DNA from: Paracholeplasma vituli
GTDB lineage: Bacteria > Bacillota_I > Bacilli_A > Acholeplasmatales > UBA5453
NCBI RefSeq assembly: GCF_025446935.1
Contig: NZ_JAOEGN010000003.1
Location: 1 to 64,000 of the forward strand
Direction of reading: 5' to 3'
Length of the DNA: 64,000 bases
Shown here piece after piece: positions 43,705 through 52,165 of the stretch. Numbering within the stretch: the first letter of the stretch is position 1; each line of letters opens with the position of its first letter. A model generated the notes under the pieces. That model was not told the DNA's origin. It saw only the letters and a program-made list of their open reading frames with translations, and ran no database searches. Both the position numbers and the translations under genes were made by a program.

Positions 43705-43794
43705 ATGGCTAAAAGCAAAATTTATTTTATTATTAATATGTTTTTTTATTTAGATATAGTTATTTTGTCTATTGTTATATCTAATTTTGGCTAG
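43705..43794 (+). CDS. 29-aa hydrophobic peptide
   Basis: ATG 43705 follows GGAGGAG by 7 nt. The peptide is nearly one membrane helix (IYFIINMFFYLDIVILSIVI). It stops at 43794, 9 nt before the ATG at 43804, so it may couple translation of the next gene or act as a small immunity or signal peptide. Too short to assign a family. Confidence 0.45.
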   Translation: MAKSKIYFIINMFFYLDIVILSIVISNFG

Positions 43795-43814
43795 AGAGTA
43801 CTAATGGATTTTTT

Positions 43815-44570
43815 TTGGTCTCACCATATCTTTTTATCTTTATCTTTGCTAACTATTTTAAAATTTTCCAACCAGATATCAGAAAATATTATGCTTTAAC
43901 ATTCCTCGTCAAAGTATTGCTTGTATTATTAGGTTATATTGCTGGAAAATATATTTTAATGTCTACTGTACAAGTTCTATTATTTAGTGTGTTGATTTGC
44001 CTGATTTTTGTGTCGCATATGATTGATAATTACATATTTCACAACAAGAAGTTTAAAGAAGTTTTTTTAAATAATTATAAAATTCCAGACATGACTATGA
44101 ATAATTTAGCTAATATTGCTGATGATGAAAATCTTAGCGAATTATTTAGTGCTTCAAAAACAATGATTTCAAAATTACATTTTAATACTTTTTGTTTGGG
44201 TTTTTCATATGTATTATTAATTATGTCAATCATATTTGTTAATAGTACTGTTATGAGAATCTTTGGAATTGTACTAATATTCATAAGTATATTGCTTAGT
44301 TTTTATATTCTAAGGATTTTTTATAAGGATTTTATAACTAATAAAAAAATAGGCTTAAAAATAGGCGTATCTGTAATTCTAACAGCTATTGTTCCTTTCT
44401 CACTCTATATTTTTCATAACTTTGTTCTTAGCTCTTCAAATACTTATATATTCGCCTTACTTGTGGTTTTTATTATCCCATATTGGATTATATATAAGAA
44501 AGAAGCAAAGTCTTTGTGGGATAAATTTATCTTAGAATACAAAGAGAGGATTGGATCAAATGATTTTTGA
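43815..44570 (+). CDS. Multi-spanning membrane protein of the bacteriocin cassette (start ambiguous)
   Basis: Up to 251 aa with about six hydrophobic segments in two clusters around a ~60-residue soluble loop (NNYKIPDMTMNNLANIADDE). The frame has only TTG 43815 as early start, without a Shine-Dalgarno. ATG 43804, in the other frame, is separated from it by a run of eight T (43809-43816); nine T would join them as MDFFLVSPYLF. Probably an immunity or self-protection membrane protein. Confidence 0.55.
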   Translation: MVSPYLFIFIFANYFKIFQPDIRKYYALTFLVKVLLVLLGYIAGKYILMSTVQVLLFSVLICLIFVSHMIDNYIFHNKKFKEVFLNNYKIPDMTMNNLANIADDENLSELFSASKTMISKLHFNTFCLGFSYVLLIMSIIFVNSTVMRIFGIVLIFISILLSFYILRIFYKDFITNKKIGLKIGVSVILTAIVPFSLYIFHNFVLSSSNTYIFALLVVFIIPYWIIYKKEAKSLWDKFILEYKERIGSNDF

Positions 44571-44699
44571 GTTAGCAATATTTCTATACTTTCATTAATG
44601 ATGAACATATATTAAATAATGGAGTTATAAAGATGAAGGTAACATTAATTTTTCACGAATATATAGAGAGATGATAAATTAAATGAAAGGAGATAAACA

Positions 44700-44987
44700 A
44701 TGCTTGATAAAAAATCTTGGAGCAAGGTGATTGAAACTACTGAAGGACCTGTTGAACTTAGTTCATATACAACATCTGATGGTAGCACAAATGACATAGA
44801 AAAAGGCTCAGATTACTACAAATCACAGCACAACAATGAATCTAACGATAGAGATGTTTGTTTGCATGATCATAATTCAGATGGGACTGAAGACAAAACA
44901 TGGTTTGCTAAATCTGATGATGAGTCTAGCAAAAAACATGAGTATGATGAGGATGAAGTAATATCAGAACATTATGAAGATAAGTAG
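44700..44987 (+). CDS. Acidic, hydrophilic 95-aa protein
   Basis: AAAGGAGAT precedes the start by 6 nt. Strongly acidic and His/Asp/Ser-rich (KKHEYDEDEVISEHYEDK), no membrane helix, probably disordered. It has no GG leader, so not an obvious second precursor. It is the last gene of the bacteriocin region; family not recognised. Confidence 0.5.
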   Translation: MLDKKSWSKVIETTEGPVELSSYTTSDGSTNDIEKGSDYYKSQHNNESNDRDVCLHDHNSDGTEDKTWFAKSDDESSKKHEYDEDEVISEHYEDK

Positions 44988-45484
44988 TTTTTTGTAGAAA
45001 CTAGACGATTTCGATTACATTAGTGAACCGGAATTAAATAAAACATTTCATTTTCAATTCTAAATTAAGTGGAATAATCAGGTATTTACTTTCTCGAATT
45101 TTCCAGTATTTTCCACTTTAGGTCATTTTCTTACCAGTTGTAGTAGGTCAACTATTTTCCATGATTTACCCATAGATACCACTACTTACTTGATTTTTCT
45201 CGAATTGGCAATTTCTTACCAGTTAAGGTTAAAGAGCCCCTAAAAACACAACCCTTTAAGGTTAACAGAGACTCCATTTTGTCAGTACAAAGTTTGTCAT
45301 TGTTTGAACTGTGTTTCAATGGTGTTGAAGTATAGTTGAACTGCAAGATAAACTTTTTGATTTTAAGAGAATACAAGCAATCTAAGTAAAAATACTTAAA
45401 TTGCTTGTTTTTTTATGTAAAAATACAGATTTGTTCTTGACCGGATTTGAACTTTTTTAAATTGGCTTTGTTATCACGTTAAGT
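44988..45484. other. Non-coding stretch at the prophage right end
   Basis: 497 nt, AT-rich, with only weak chance ORFs. It holds two direct copies of TTCTTACCAGTT (near 45128 and 45213), each accompanied upstream by TCTCGAATT, and a strong rightward terminator (45373-45416). No tRNA or clear attachment core was found. Confidence 0.4.
45373..45416 (+). terminator. Rho-independent terminator
   Basis: Two-part stem: ACAAGCAA / TTGCTTGT, an internal loop, then AAGTA / TACTT around AAAA; seven T follow. It stops rightward transcripts from the bacteriocin cassette before the recombinase remnant. Confidence 0.75.
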
Positions 45485-45787
45485 CTATACTAATAATGAA
45501 TGGTTTGTTTTTATTTCTGTTTTTCTTATTAAATGAGCTGTTTGACATTTTAAGATGGTTTTTGATGATTTATTCACTTTTATGTTTGGTCTTAGGTTTA
45601 ATACAAAGGTTATTGATTCTCTGGAATTAATTATTACTTGTGAGAATAAACGTTTATAATCAAAACTTTCATAATTGCCGTTTAGCTCCTTTAAATCTTT
45701 TAACGTTTTCTTTAATGAGTTCATTTTAATTTCTAAATTATATTCTGTTAATAATTGATTGATTCTAGAACAAACAAAAAAAATCAA
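45485..45787 (-). pseudogene. C-terminal fragment of a large serine recombinase (phage integrase remnant)
   Basis: ~100 codons from a TTG at 45787. The sequence KKTLKDLKELNGNYESFDY followed by KRLFSQVIINSRESITFVLN is the typical C-terminal end of phage/mobile-element serine recombinases (coiled coil, FD..LF...V..I, R..ITFVL). The catalytic N-terminal domain, DNA-binding domain and zinc ribbon are missing, and no intact copy lies nearby. It ends exactly where a truncated chromosomal gene begins on the other strand. Confidence 0.55.
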
Positions 45788-45806
45788 ACACAGGCGTTAC
45801 CGCTAG

Positions 45807-46094
45807 GAACAAGACTCGAATCCGGATTCATGGAAACCTTATTTAGGGGAATATGCTTTGGAGAAATCTAATCTGAAGAATATACGAATACACTTGGTAT
45901 ATAAAAACAACCACTATTTCCTTAAAATATTTATGATTTCTGAAAAACAATCCTTTATGCTCCAAATCCTCGATGCACATAAAGCACGCATTCATGGGTT
46001 TGGTAGAGGAAAAAAAGAAATCGTAGAAGTCACAAATCAAGATCATCTCATGTCAATTCATTACGCTGGATTAACGTTCATTAAGGTTAAATAA
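45807..46094 (+). pseudogene. 5'-truncated chromosomal gene remnant
   Basis: Open from 45807 (stop at 45804) to 46094 without an ATG or ribosome site at its left end; the only early start is a TTG at 45858. The first residues NPDSWKPYLGEYALEK continue smoothly into a beta-rich C-terminal domain (IRIHLVYKNNHYFLKIF ... HYAGLTFIKV), like the end of a beta-lactamase-family serine hydrolase. It looks like a host gene that lost its 5' part at the prophage junction. Confidence 0.45.
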
Positions 46095-46180
46095 AGTAAG
46101 ATTGTGTTACAGACATAAAAATAAGAGCAATTTGATTATTCGAATTAGAAATAATGATATACTATTATTGAGGTGAAGCT

Positions 46181-47056
46181 ATGGACATCAAACGCATTGT
46201 AATTTACCCTATTTTAGTATTAATAGCGGTCGCTCTTGCGACATTCGGTTTTCAACGATTTAACCAAGATGGACTACTCATACCCCTATATTTCGTCTTT
46301 GGTTATTTCACAGTGTTTTATGTAGTTGCACAAATCATTAAAGATAACTCCATTGTCGATATCGGCTGGGGCTTTGGATTTGTGATTGGGGCTTGGGCTA
46401 CCTTATTATCGACAAGTAATCCTACTCTATTAAGCTATGTGATCGTTGGATTCATTACAGTTTGGGGACTTAGATTAACCCTAAGACTGTTAAAACGAAA
46501 CTTTGGTAAACCTGAAGATTTTCGCTATGTACAGTGGCGTAAAGAATGGGGTGATAAGGCAGTTATAATCGCATTCTTTAGAGTTTTCCTAGTTCAAGGC
46601 GTCATCAACTTTATGGTTGGGTCTGTGAACTTTGCGATCATCAAATATAACGCATTTAGCTTTTCTGATTTAGCATCTATCTTCGTATACCTAGGATTAT
46701 TCATCGCTTTAGTGGGGCTATTCTTTGAAGTCGTTGGTGATGAACAGCTTAGAAGACACATCGCGAAGAAAACCAAAACACTCATGGACAAAGGGTTATG
46801 GTCAATTACAAGACATCCAAACTATTTTGGTGAAATCGCGATTTGGATTGGCTTGTATATTGCAGGGATCTCGTTGTTATTCACAAACTCGATTCAACCG
46901 GTTTACTATTTAACTCTAATCGTTTCGCCACTCGTGATGAGTACGGTATTAATCAAGATTTCGACCCCATTATTAGAAAATCATATGGCGAAATATCCGG
47001 GTTGGGAAGCTTATACTAAACGTGTCCCTATGATTTTCCCTTTTACAAAAAAGTAA
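46181..47056 (+). CDS. DUF1295 (steroid 5-alpha-reductase-like) membrane protein
   Basis: 291 aa, AGGTGAAG upstream. About seven hydrophobic helices. The C-terminal SITRHPNYFGEIAIW (~208-222) and IVDIGWGFGFVIG (~60) are hallmark DUF1295 segments. The family is related to isoprenylcysteine methyltransferase and steroid reductases; the substrate is unknown. First intact chromosomal gene right of the prophage scar. Confidence 0.88.
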   Translation: MDIKRIVIYPILVLIAVALATFGFQRFNQDGLLIPLYFVFGYFTVFYVVAQIIKDNSIVDIGWGFGFVIGAWATLLSTSNPTLLSYVIVGFITVWGLRLTLRLLKRNFGKPEDFRYVQWRKEWGDKAVIIAFFRVFLVQGVINFMVGSVNFAIIKYNAFSFSDLASIFVYLGLFIALVGLFFEVVGDEQLRRHIAKKTKTLMDKGLWSITRHPNYFGEIAIWIGLYIAGISLLFTNSIQPVYYLTLIVSPLVMSTVLIKISTPLLENHMAKYPGWEAYTKRVPMIFPFTKK

Positions 47057-47064
47057 TCTCTTAT

Positions 47065-47091
47065 AGTTACAGGACAACCTGTGACTTTTTT
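47065..47091 (+). terminator. Rho-independent terminator after the DUF1295 gene
   Basis: Stem AGTTACAGG / CCTGTGACT, loop ACAA, then a T-run. Confidence 0.8.
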
Positions 47092-47165
47092 CACCTCAAA
47101 ATGGCTTCTAGACCTTGTTTATTTAGATTCATAGGATTATACTGAAAGTAACTGGTGGTGATTAC

Positions 47166-47627
47166 ATGAAAGTCGCTTTAGTCATCCATTCCTATACAGG
47201 TCATACGATGAGTGTCGCCGATAAAATTGGAGCTGCTTTAGTCAAAAAAGGCCATGAGGTTGCCTTATTTTCACTAAAAGCTAAAAATGAGAATCCCAAG
47301 CAAATTAAAGGCGTTGAACTGGAATCCATACCGAAGATGGATGGGTTTGATCATGTGATTTTTGGAGCGCCTACCCGTGGGATGGATTTATCGATTGTGA
47401 TGCAGCTCTTTTTAACAACACTCAAAAAAGGCCATCAAAGTGCGTCCTTTTATGTTACTCACTATTTTCCATTCGCTTGGATGGGGGGGACCCAATCCGT
47501 AAAGACATTTATGAAACTGTCTAAAGACAAGCTTGAAGTTGATAAAACTGGTATTGTCAATTGGACAAGTAAAAAACGAGACAAGGCTATCCAGTGTCTC
47601 GTGTATCAATTCTCAGATTTAGATTAA
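47166..47627 (+). CDS. Flavodoxin-fold protein
   Basis: 153 aa. IHSYTGHTMSVADKI (7-21) is the FMN-phosphate loop, and FGAPTRGMDLS (~62-72) the second flavin-binding loop. A short-chain flavodoxin or NAD(P)H-oxidoreductase-type electron carrier in the cytoplasm. Its last 4 nt overlap the convergent patatin gene. Confidence 0.8.
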   Translation: MKVALVIHSYTGHTMSVADKIGAALVKKGHEVALFSLKAKNENPKQIKGVELESIPKMDGFDHVIFGAPTRGMDLSIVMQLFLTTLKKGHQSASFYVTHYFPFAWMGGTQSVKTFMKLSKDKLEVDKTGIVNWTSKKRDKAIQCLVYQFSDLD

Positions 47628-48703
47628 ATATAGTCAAAATGTTTTTTCTTACAATAAGGACAACCAGGTTTTTGAAATAACCAAAAGTAAATGGCATATA
47701 AGATCCCTAAACCAAACCACCACGTGGAGAAGAAGAATATCCACCTAAAGTGTTTCTTAGGGGTCATTTTTTTATCACATTCATGACAGTATCCTTGATA
47801 AACCGGTTTTGGATTTTCTTTATATTGGTCTTCTAAGGTTGTGATTACAGAAGATTTGTGTCTGTATTTGGTTAATAAGCGGTTGAATTTTGATGGAATC
47901 GTATCTAACGCTTTATATTTTGAACGTTCCGCTTGTTCGGCTGTCATGATTTGATTAACGGTTTTTCTCAAGCTTTCTTGAGTTGTACAGTTTAGTAAAA
48001 TATCAGAAAGCTGTAACCCATAGTCATACCCACTGTCATACATCTTTGAGAGGGTTTGTTGTCTAAAGTCAAAACTCTTTTTCATGTAGGCGTTACAAAC
48101 CGATAAGTCAATTTCCAAAATGGTCTTATCCGAAAGCTGTAGTCGTTTTTCTAAGGTAAATTTTGGATCAAAGTGAAGCACGATGATTAAATCAACATCG
48201 TGTGTCGTTAAAGGGTAAACAGGAATATTATCAATGATTCCACCATCGGTGTGGAGTCTTTTTTTATAAATGGTTTGAGGACCGGTTAAGAATGGAAACC
48301 CAACAGCACCTTTCATGAGCTGTCTGATTTCTTGTTTAAATGGGCCTTCAATTTTCACATAGTGGAAATCGAGTTTAGGAAATGTTGAAACAGATGATAC
48401 ATACATAGGAATATCAATTTGGTCGTTATCATCAAACAGCTTATTAAAGGTTTTATCAATATGGTTTTTAAACACGATGCCTTTCCATATTGAAAAAAGA
48501 TTTGGGTAATCGAAGGCATGCCAAATGGATTTTACGCGATTAAATTGATTCGCTGCGATGCCATACGCATTACACGCACCCATCGAAGCCCCGGATAAAC
48601 AAGTAATTGATTCTCTACCCATTTTCTCCATGAAAGCTTCCATAAAGCCAGCTTGGTAAGCACCCTTAGAGAGCGCCCCTGACAAACATAATCCTATTTT
48701 CAT
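47624..48703 (-). CDS. Patatin-like phospholipase with C-terminal membrane helix and zinc ribbon
   Basis: 359 aa. LCLSGALSKGAYQAGF (~4-19) is the oxyanion-hole segment, GASMG (~39-43) the nucleophile elbow with catalytic Ser, and DGGIID (~153) the catalytic Asp, so the Ser-Asp dyad is complete. The C-terminus adds CHEC, one membrane helix (FFFSTWWFGLGILYAIYFW) and CPYC, which would tether the enzyme to the membrane and form a small zinc knuckle. It likely hydrolyses membrane lipid. AAAGGA precedes the start. Confidence 0.87.
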   Translation of the reverse strand: MKIGLCLSGALSKGAYQAGFMEAFMEKMGRESITCLSGASMGACNAYGIAANQFNRVKSIWHAFDYPNLFSIWKGIVFKNHIDKTFNKLFDDNDQIDIPMYVSSVSTFPKLDFHYVKIEGPFKQEIRQLMKGAVGFPFLTGPQTIYKKRLHTDGGIIDNIPVYPLTTHDVDLIIVLHFDPKFTLEKRLQLSDKTILEIDLSVCNAYMKKSFDFRQQTLSKMYDSGYDYGLQLSDILLNCTTQESLRKTVNQIMTAEQAERSKYKALDTIPSKFNRLLTKYRHKSSVITTLEDQYKENPKPVYQGYCHECDKKMTPKKHFRWIFFFSTWWFGLGILYAIYFWLFQKPGCPYCKKKHFDYI

Positions 48704-48873
48704 TGAATAATCCTTTAGTCGTACAGTGATATTGTATTAATAAAACCGTTTTTATGCAAGTATTGAGATGAAATCTCTAAAAAAAACATAGTTGTGTAAA
48801 AATCTTTCAGATAGAGCCCCACATATTTATAAAATATGATATAGTGAAGGTGAGGTTAGGGGGTATCTCAAAT

Positions 48874-50685
48874 ATGAAAAAGATCACACTTTTAACGCTT
48901 CTATTTTTGGTTGCGTTTGTTATGATAGGTTGCCAATCTGTTGAAAAGAATATGGGATTAAATGCGGTTGGTAGCTTGGAGGATTTGAAAAGTCTCGCGA
49001 AGTCTGGCAACAATAATGTTTTTTATGGTCCAGTAGAAGATGCAGTCTCAGGTGCACCTGAATCTGGCGCACAGACGAAAACCTCTAAAACCAACGTTCA
49101 AGTCGAAGGTGTCGATGAAGGGGATACAGTTAAAGTCGATGAAAACCGAATCTATCAAATCTTTGGAAATCGCTTGGTTGTGACCTCTATTTCAGGTGAA
49201 ATGACCACCCTACTTGATGAGACATTAAGCGATGAAAAAGGTCGTTATACTTACTATAATGAAATCTACATTACAGATTCGTATTTAGTGGTCATTGGCT
49301 TTACATACCAATATTATTCATTTGATATCGAAGGCCGTGAAGTGGCCTACGATATGGGATTTTATCCTTGGTATTATAATGGTGCGACCTCAGTTTGGGT
49401 TTACGAACTTGAAACCTTAACCGTACAAAACCATTACATCGTACCAGGCTATCAACTTTCAACTAGACTCATCGAAGATAAGCTCTATTTGATTACTTAC
49501 AATTATATCAACTTGAATAACGAGGACTTAGACCCAAGACCTGTCTACGAAATTGATGGTGAAAAAGTTATTCCAAGTTACGATGAAATTTATTACCATT
49601 CAGACTTAACTGCTCAAGTCTTTAATAACATTACGACCATTGATCTTAAAGAAACGCCTGAATTAACCTACGATATTTTCTTAGGTTCTTATTCGTGGGG
49701 GACGATTTATGTTTCACAACAAAGCATTTATTTCAGTAATGTTGAATATACTTATGATGAAAAAGAGGGTTACCAAGAAGAAGGCAAATTAATCGTGTTC
49801 AATTTCAGTGACGAAGGCGTTGTGTTTGGTGGTATGGGTTCATTTGAAGGCTATGTCATCAATCAATTCGCAATCGATGAATACGATGGTTATGTGCGAA
49901 TGGTGACAACTCAAGGCTGGGGGGATACTGTAAAAAATCGACTCTATGTCTTTAAAAAAGAAATCGTTGAAGACAAACCGGTATTGACCCGTGTTGGATT
50001 CTTAGATGAGGGTATTGGTAAACCAAGAGAACGTGTATTCTCAGTAAGATTCTTTGAGGATGAAGCGACCATCGTTACGTTTGAACAAATAGACCCGTTC
50101 TATCTAATCGATTTATCCAATCCAACAAAACCAACGATACAGGCAGCCCTTGAAATTCCAGGGTTCTCACTCTATCAACACCGTATTAACCCAACCACTG
50201 TTTTGGGTATTGGCTATGAAACAGTAGATGCGAGAACGGTCGGTATTAAGTTATCACTATACAATGTTTCGAACCCTGAAACGCTAACAGAAATGGGCAC
50301 GCCACTGGTTTTAATGAATAGCGAAAATGGTTGGCAATACGGAGAAGCCTTATACAACCACAAGGCAATCTTGTTTGATCTCGAAAGAGATTACTTTGGG
50401 TTCTCAGTATTCCGAATTTACTTCGATGAGTATCGTTATTACAATCTCAATGAATACATGATTTTCAGTATCGATTTAACGAGCGATACCCCAGTTAGTA
50501 TCGAGAAAACTATTACCCATCAAGCCTTCTATCAAGCGGATCCAAACGATTATTATTGGTATACACCGTATTCGATTGAAAGAGCCGTATACGTTGGGGA
50601 TTATCTCTATGTCATATCGAGTGGTGCGATTACGAAACACGACATTAACAACGATTTTGTTCAAGTTGCAGATATTCAATTTTAA
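48874..50685 (+). CDS. Secreted beta-propeller-domain lipoprotein
   Basis: 603 aa from ATG 48874. Signal peptide with lipobox MIGC (lipidated Cys20). QVEGVDEGDTVKVDENRIYQ (~76-95) and repeated four-stranded units place it in the beta-propeller (PF09826-type) family of secreted proteins. Function in the family is not established; a surface-anchored binding scaffold is plausible. The upstream frame to 48844 is not needed, as TAGGGGG supplies the ribosome site. Confidence 0.85.
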   Translation: MKKITLLTLLFLVAFVMIGCQSVEKNMGLNAVGSLEDLKSLAKSGNNNVFYGPVEDAVSGAPESGAQTKTSKTNVQVEGVDEGDTVKVDENRIYQIFGNRLVVTSISGEMTTLLDETLSDEKGRYTYYNEIYITDSYLVVIGFTYQYYSFDIEGREVAYDMGFYPWYYNGATSVWVYELETLTVQNHYIVPGYQLSTRLIEDKLYLITYNYINLNNEDLDPRPVYEIDGEKVIPSYDEIYYHSDLTAQVFNNITTIDLKETPELTYDIFLGSYSWGTIYVSQQSIYFSNVEYTYDEKEGYQEEGKLIVFNFSDEGVVFGGMGSFEGYVINQFAIDEYDGYVRMVTTQGWGDTVKNRLYVFKKEIVEDKPVLTRVGFLDEGIGKPRERVFSVRFFEDEATIVTFEQIDPFYLIDLSNPTKPTIQAALEIPGFSLYQHRINPTTVLGIGYETVDARTVGIKLSLYNVSNPETLTEMGTPLVLMNSENGWQYGEALYNHKAILFDLERDYFGFSVFRIYFDEYRYYNLNEYMIFSIDLTSDTPVSIEKTITHQAFYQADPNDYYWYTPYSIERAVYVGDYLYVISSGAITKHDINNDFVQVADIQF

Positions 50686-50693
50686 GTAAGGGT

Positions 50694-50732
50694 TTGAGGC
50701 GATAAAAAAATATCGCCTCAATCTTTTTTTTT
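50694..50732 (+). terminator. Rho-independent terminator after the beta-propeller gene
   Basis: 11-bp perfect stem TTGAGGCGATA / TATCGCCTCAA, A6 loop, then nine T after TC. Confidence 0.92.
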
Positions 50733-50762
50733 CGTCAAAAAGGCGTATAATCTATCTTGCAT

Positions 50763-50837
50763 AGGGCTATCGCCAAGCGGTAAGGCATCTGGCTCTGACC
50801 CAGACATTCGGAAGTTCGAATCTTTCTAGCCCTGCCA
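50763..50837 (+). tRNA. tRNA-Gln (anticodon CTG)
   Basis: 75 nt with encoded CCA. Acceptor AGGGCTA / TAGCCCT, D arm GCC...GGC, anticodon stem TCTGG / CCAGA around CTCTGAC (anticodon CTG at 50795-50797, reads CAG), T loop TTCGAAT with stem GGAAG / CTTTC (one G-U). The start resembles bacterial tRNA-Gln (GGCTATCGCCAAGCGGTAAG). Confidence 0.9.
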
Positions 50838-50848
50838 TATAAAATAAT

Positions 50849-50881
50849 AAACCTGCAATCCATAACGGACTGCAGGTTTTC
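50849..50881. terminator. Bidirectional terminator between tRNA-Gln and the RlmI-like gene
   Basis: Stem AAACCTGCA / TGCAGGTTT extended by TCC / GGA with one mismatch; T-rich on one side and A-rich on the other, so it can serve both convergent units. Confidence 0.75.
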
Positions 50882-50883
50882 AT

Positions 50884-52062
50884 TTAGGCGTTAAGTACTC
50901 TTAATACGACACACTTTAAGTATAAGGATTCATCAGAACCCAAAAGTGCTGGATGGTCTTTAGATTGAATGCGCATCTCAACCATTTGGACTTTCTTTTT
51001 CGCATCCCTCGCAGCGTCTTGTAACATCTGTAAGAACAAATCAATCGTCATATAGTGACTACAGCTACACGTATATAAATAACCACCATCTTCAATGATC
51101 TTCATTGCTTGTAGGTTGATATCTTTATAGCCTTGATAAGCGCGTTTAATCGCTTCTTTATTTTTCGCGAATGCAGGTGGGTCTAAAATGATGGTATCGA
51201 ACTTAACTCCATCTTTTTGGTAGGCTCTAAGTTGTTCGAATACATCCTTTTCAATAGCTTTCACCTGAGATAATCCATTTAAGCTCGCATTGTATAAGAT
51301 GTCTTTAACAGATAAAGCCGAAATATCCACACATGTGACATCTTTCGCGCCATGATACGCAGCGTGTAAACCGAATCCACCGATGTTGGAAAAACAGTCT
51401 AATACAGTTTTATTTTTAACATAGGGTTTCACGGCGTTATGGTTATCTTGTTGATCTAAGAAGAAGCCTGTTTTTTGACCATTGAGTAAATCAACAGCCA
51501 TCGTGAGTTCGTTTTCTTTGATTAAAATCTTTTCTGGGACTATGCCATCAATCACACCTTTAAAGAGTTCAAGACCTTCTTTGGTTCTTACGGAGACGTC
51601 TGAACGTTCTAAAATGCCTTTTGGATTAAAGATGTCTTTAAGAATTTTAATGAAAATCGGTTTACGTTGGTCAATCCCTAAGGATAGAATTTGAATCGAT
51701 AAATAGTCACCATATTTATCGACAATTAAACCTGGGATACCGTCAGATTCACCAAAGAAAGCCCGGTAACTGTTTTGATAACCGATATCTTCTCTAGATT
51801 GTTTGGCTTTTAGGATTTTATTGTAAAAGAAAGCTTCATCGATTTCGACATCTTCTTTGGTGAGAATGCGTACAAAAATCTTTGAATTTGTGTTCAAATA
51901 GCCCTTTCCTATGAAAGTACCATCGATAGCGTACACATACGCGATTTCTCCGGATTTGATGAAACCCACTATGTGGTCAATCTCATTCGAGAAGACCCAA
52001 GGATGACCCTCAAGTAGTCGTTGTTCTTCACCCTTTTTTAAATATAATTTACATGCGTTCAT
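50884..52062 (-). CDS. rlmI: RlmI-like class I rRNA m5C methyltransferase
   Basis: 392 aa. N-terminal PUA domain (LEGHPWVFSNEID, ~17-29), central EEHUD-like domain, and a Rossmann methyltransferase: VLDCFSNIGGFGLHAA (~218-233), LDPPAFAKNK (~292) and the CSCSHYM (~333) catalytic region. The family methylates cytosine in 23S rRNA (RlmI, position 1962 in E. coli). Exact target is inferred. AGAGGT precedes the start. Confidence 0.82.
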   Translation of the reverse strand: MNACKLYLKKGEEQRLLEGHPWVFSNEIDHIVGFIKSGEIAYVYAIDGTFIGKGYLNTNSKIFVRILTKEDVEIDEAFFYNKILKAKQSREDIGYQNSYRAFFGESDGIPGLIVDKYGDYLSIQILSLGIDQRKPIFIKILKDIFNPKGILERSDVSVRTKEGLELFKGVIDGIVPEKILIKENELTMAVDLLNGQKTGFFLDQQDNHNAVKPYVKNKTVLDCFSNIGGFGLHAAYHGAKDVTCVDISALSVKDILYNASLNGLSQVKAIEKDVFEQLRAYQKDGVKFDTIILDPPAFAKNKEAIKRAYQGYKDINLQAMKIIEDGGYLYTCSCSHYMTIDLFLQMLQDAARDAKKKVQMVEMRIQSKDHPALLGSDESLYLKCVVLRVLNA

Positions 52063-52165
52063 GGTTTTACCTCTTTTTTACATGGAGATTATATCACGAT
52101 TATGAATGTAAAACACAAAATCTGTCATTCGTGCTAAAATATAAATAAAACATGAAGAGGTGTCT

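Noticed and set aside
45182-45376. 64-aa - strand ORF in the prophage right-end gap
   Set aside because: No recognisable family, no ribosome site, overlaps a strong terminator; most likely chance.
45485-45787. Intact small recombinase gene
   Set aside because: Only the C-terminal coiled coil and tail are present; no catalytic Ser or resolvase domain, and the start is a TTG without a ribosome site.
45795-45835. tRNA 3' end as an attachment site (CTCGAATCC resembles a T arm)
   Set aside because: No matching acceptor or anticodon arms, and the stretch reads through as codons of the truncated host gene.
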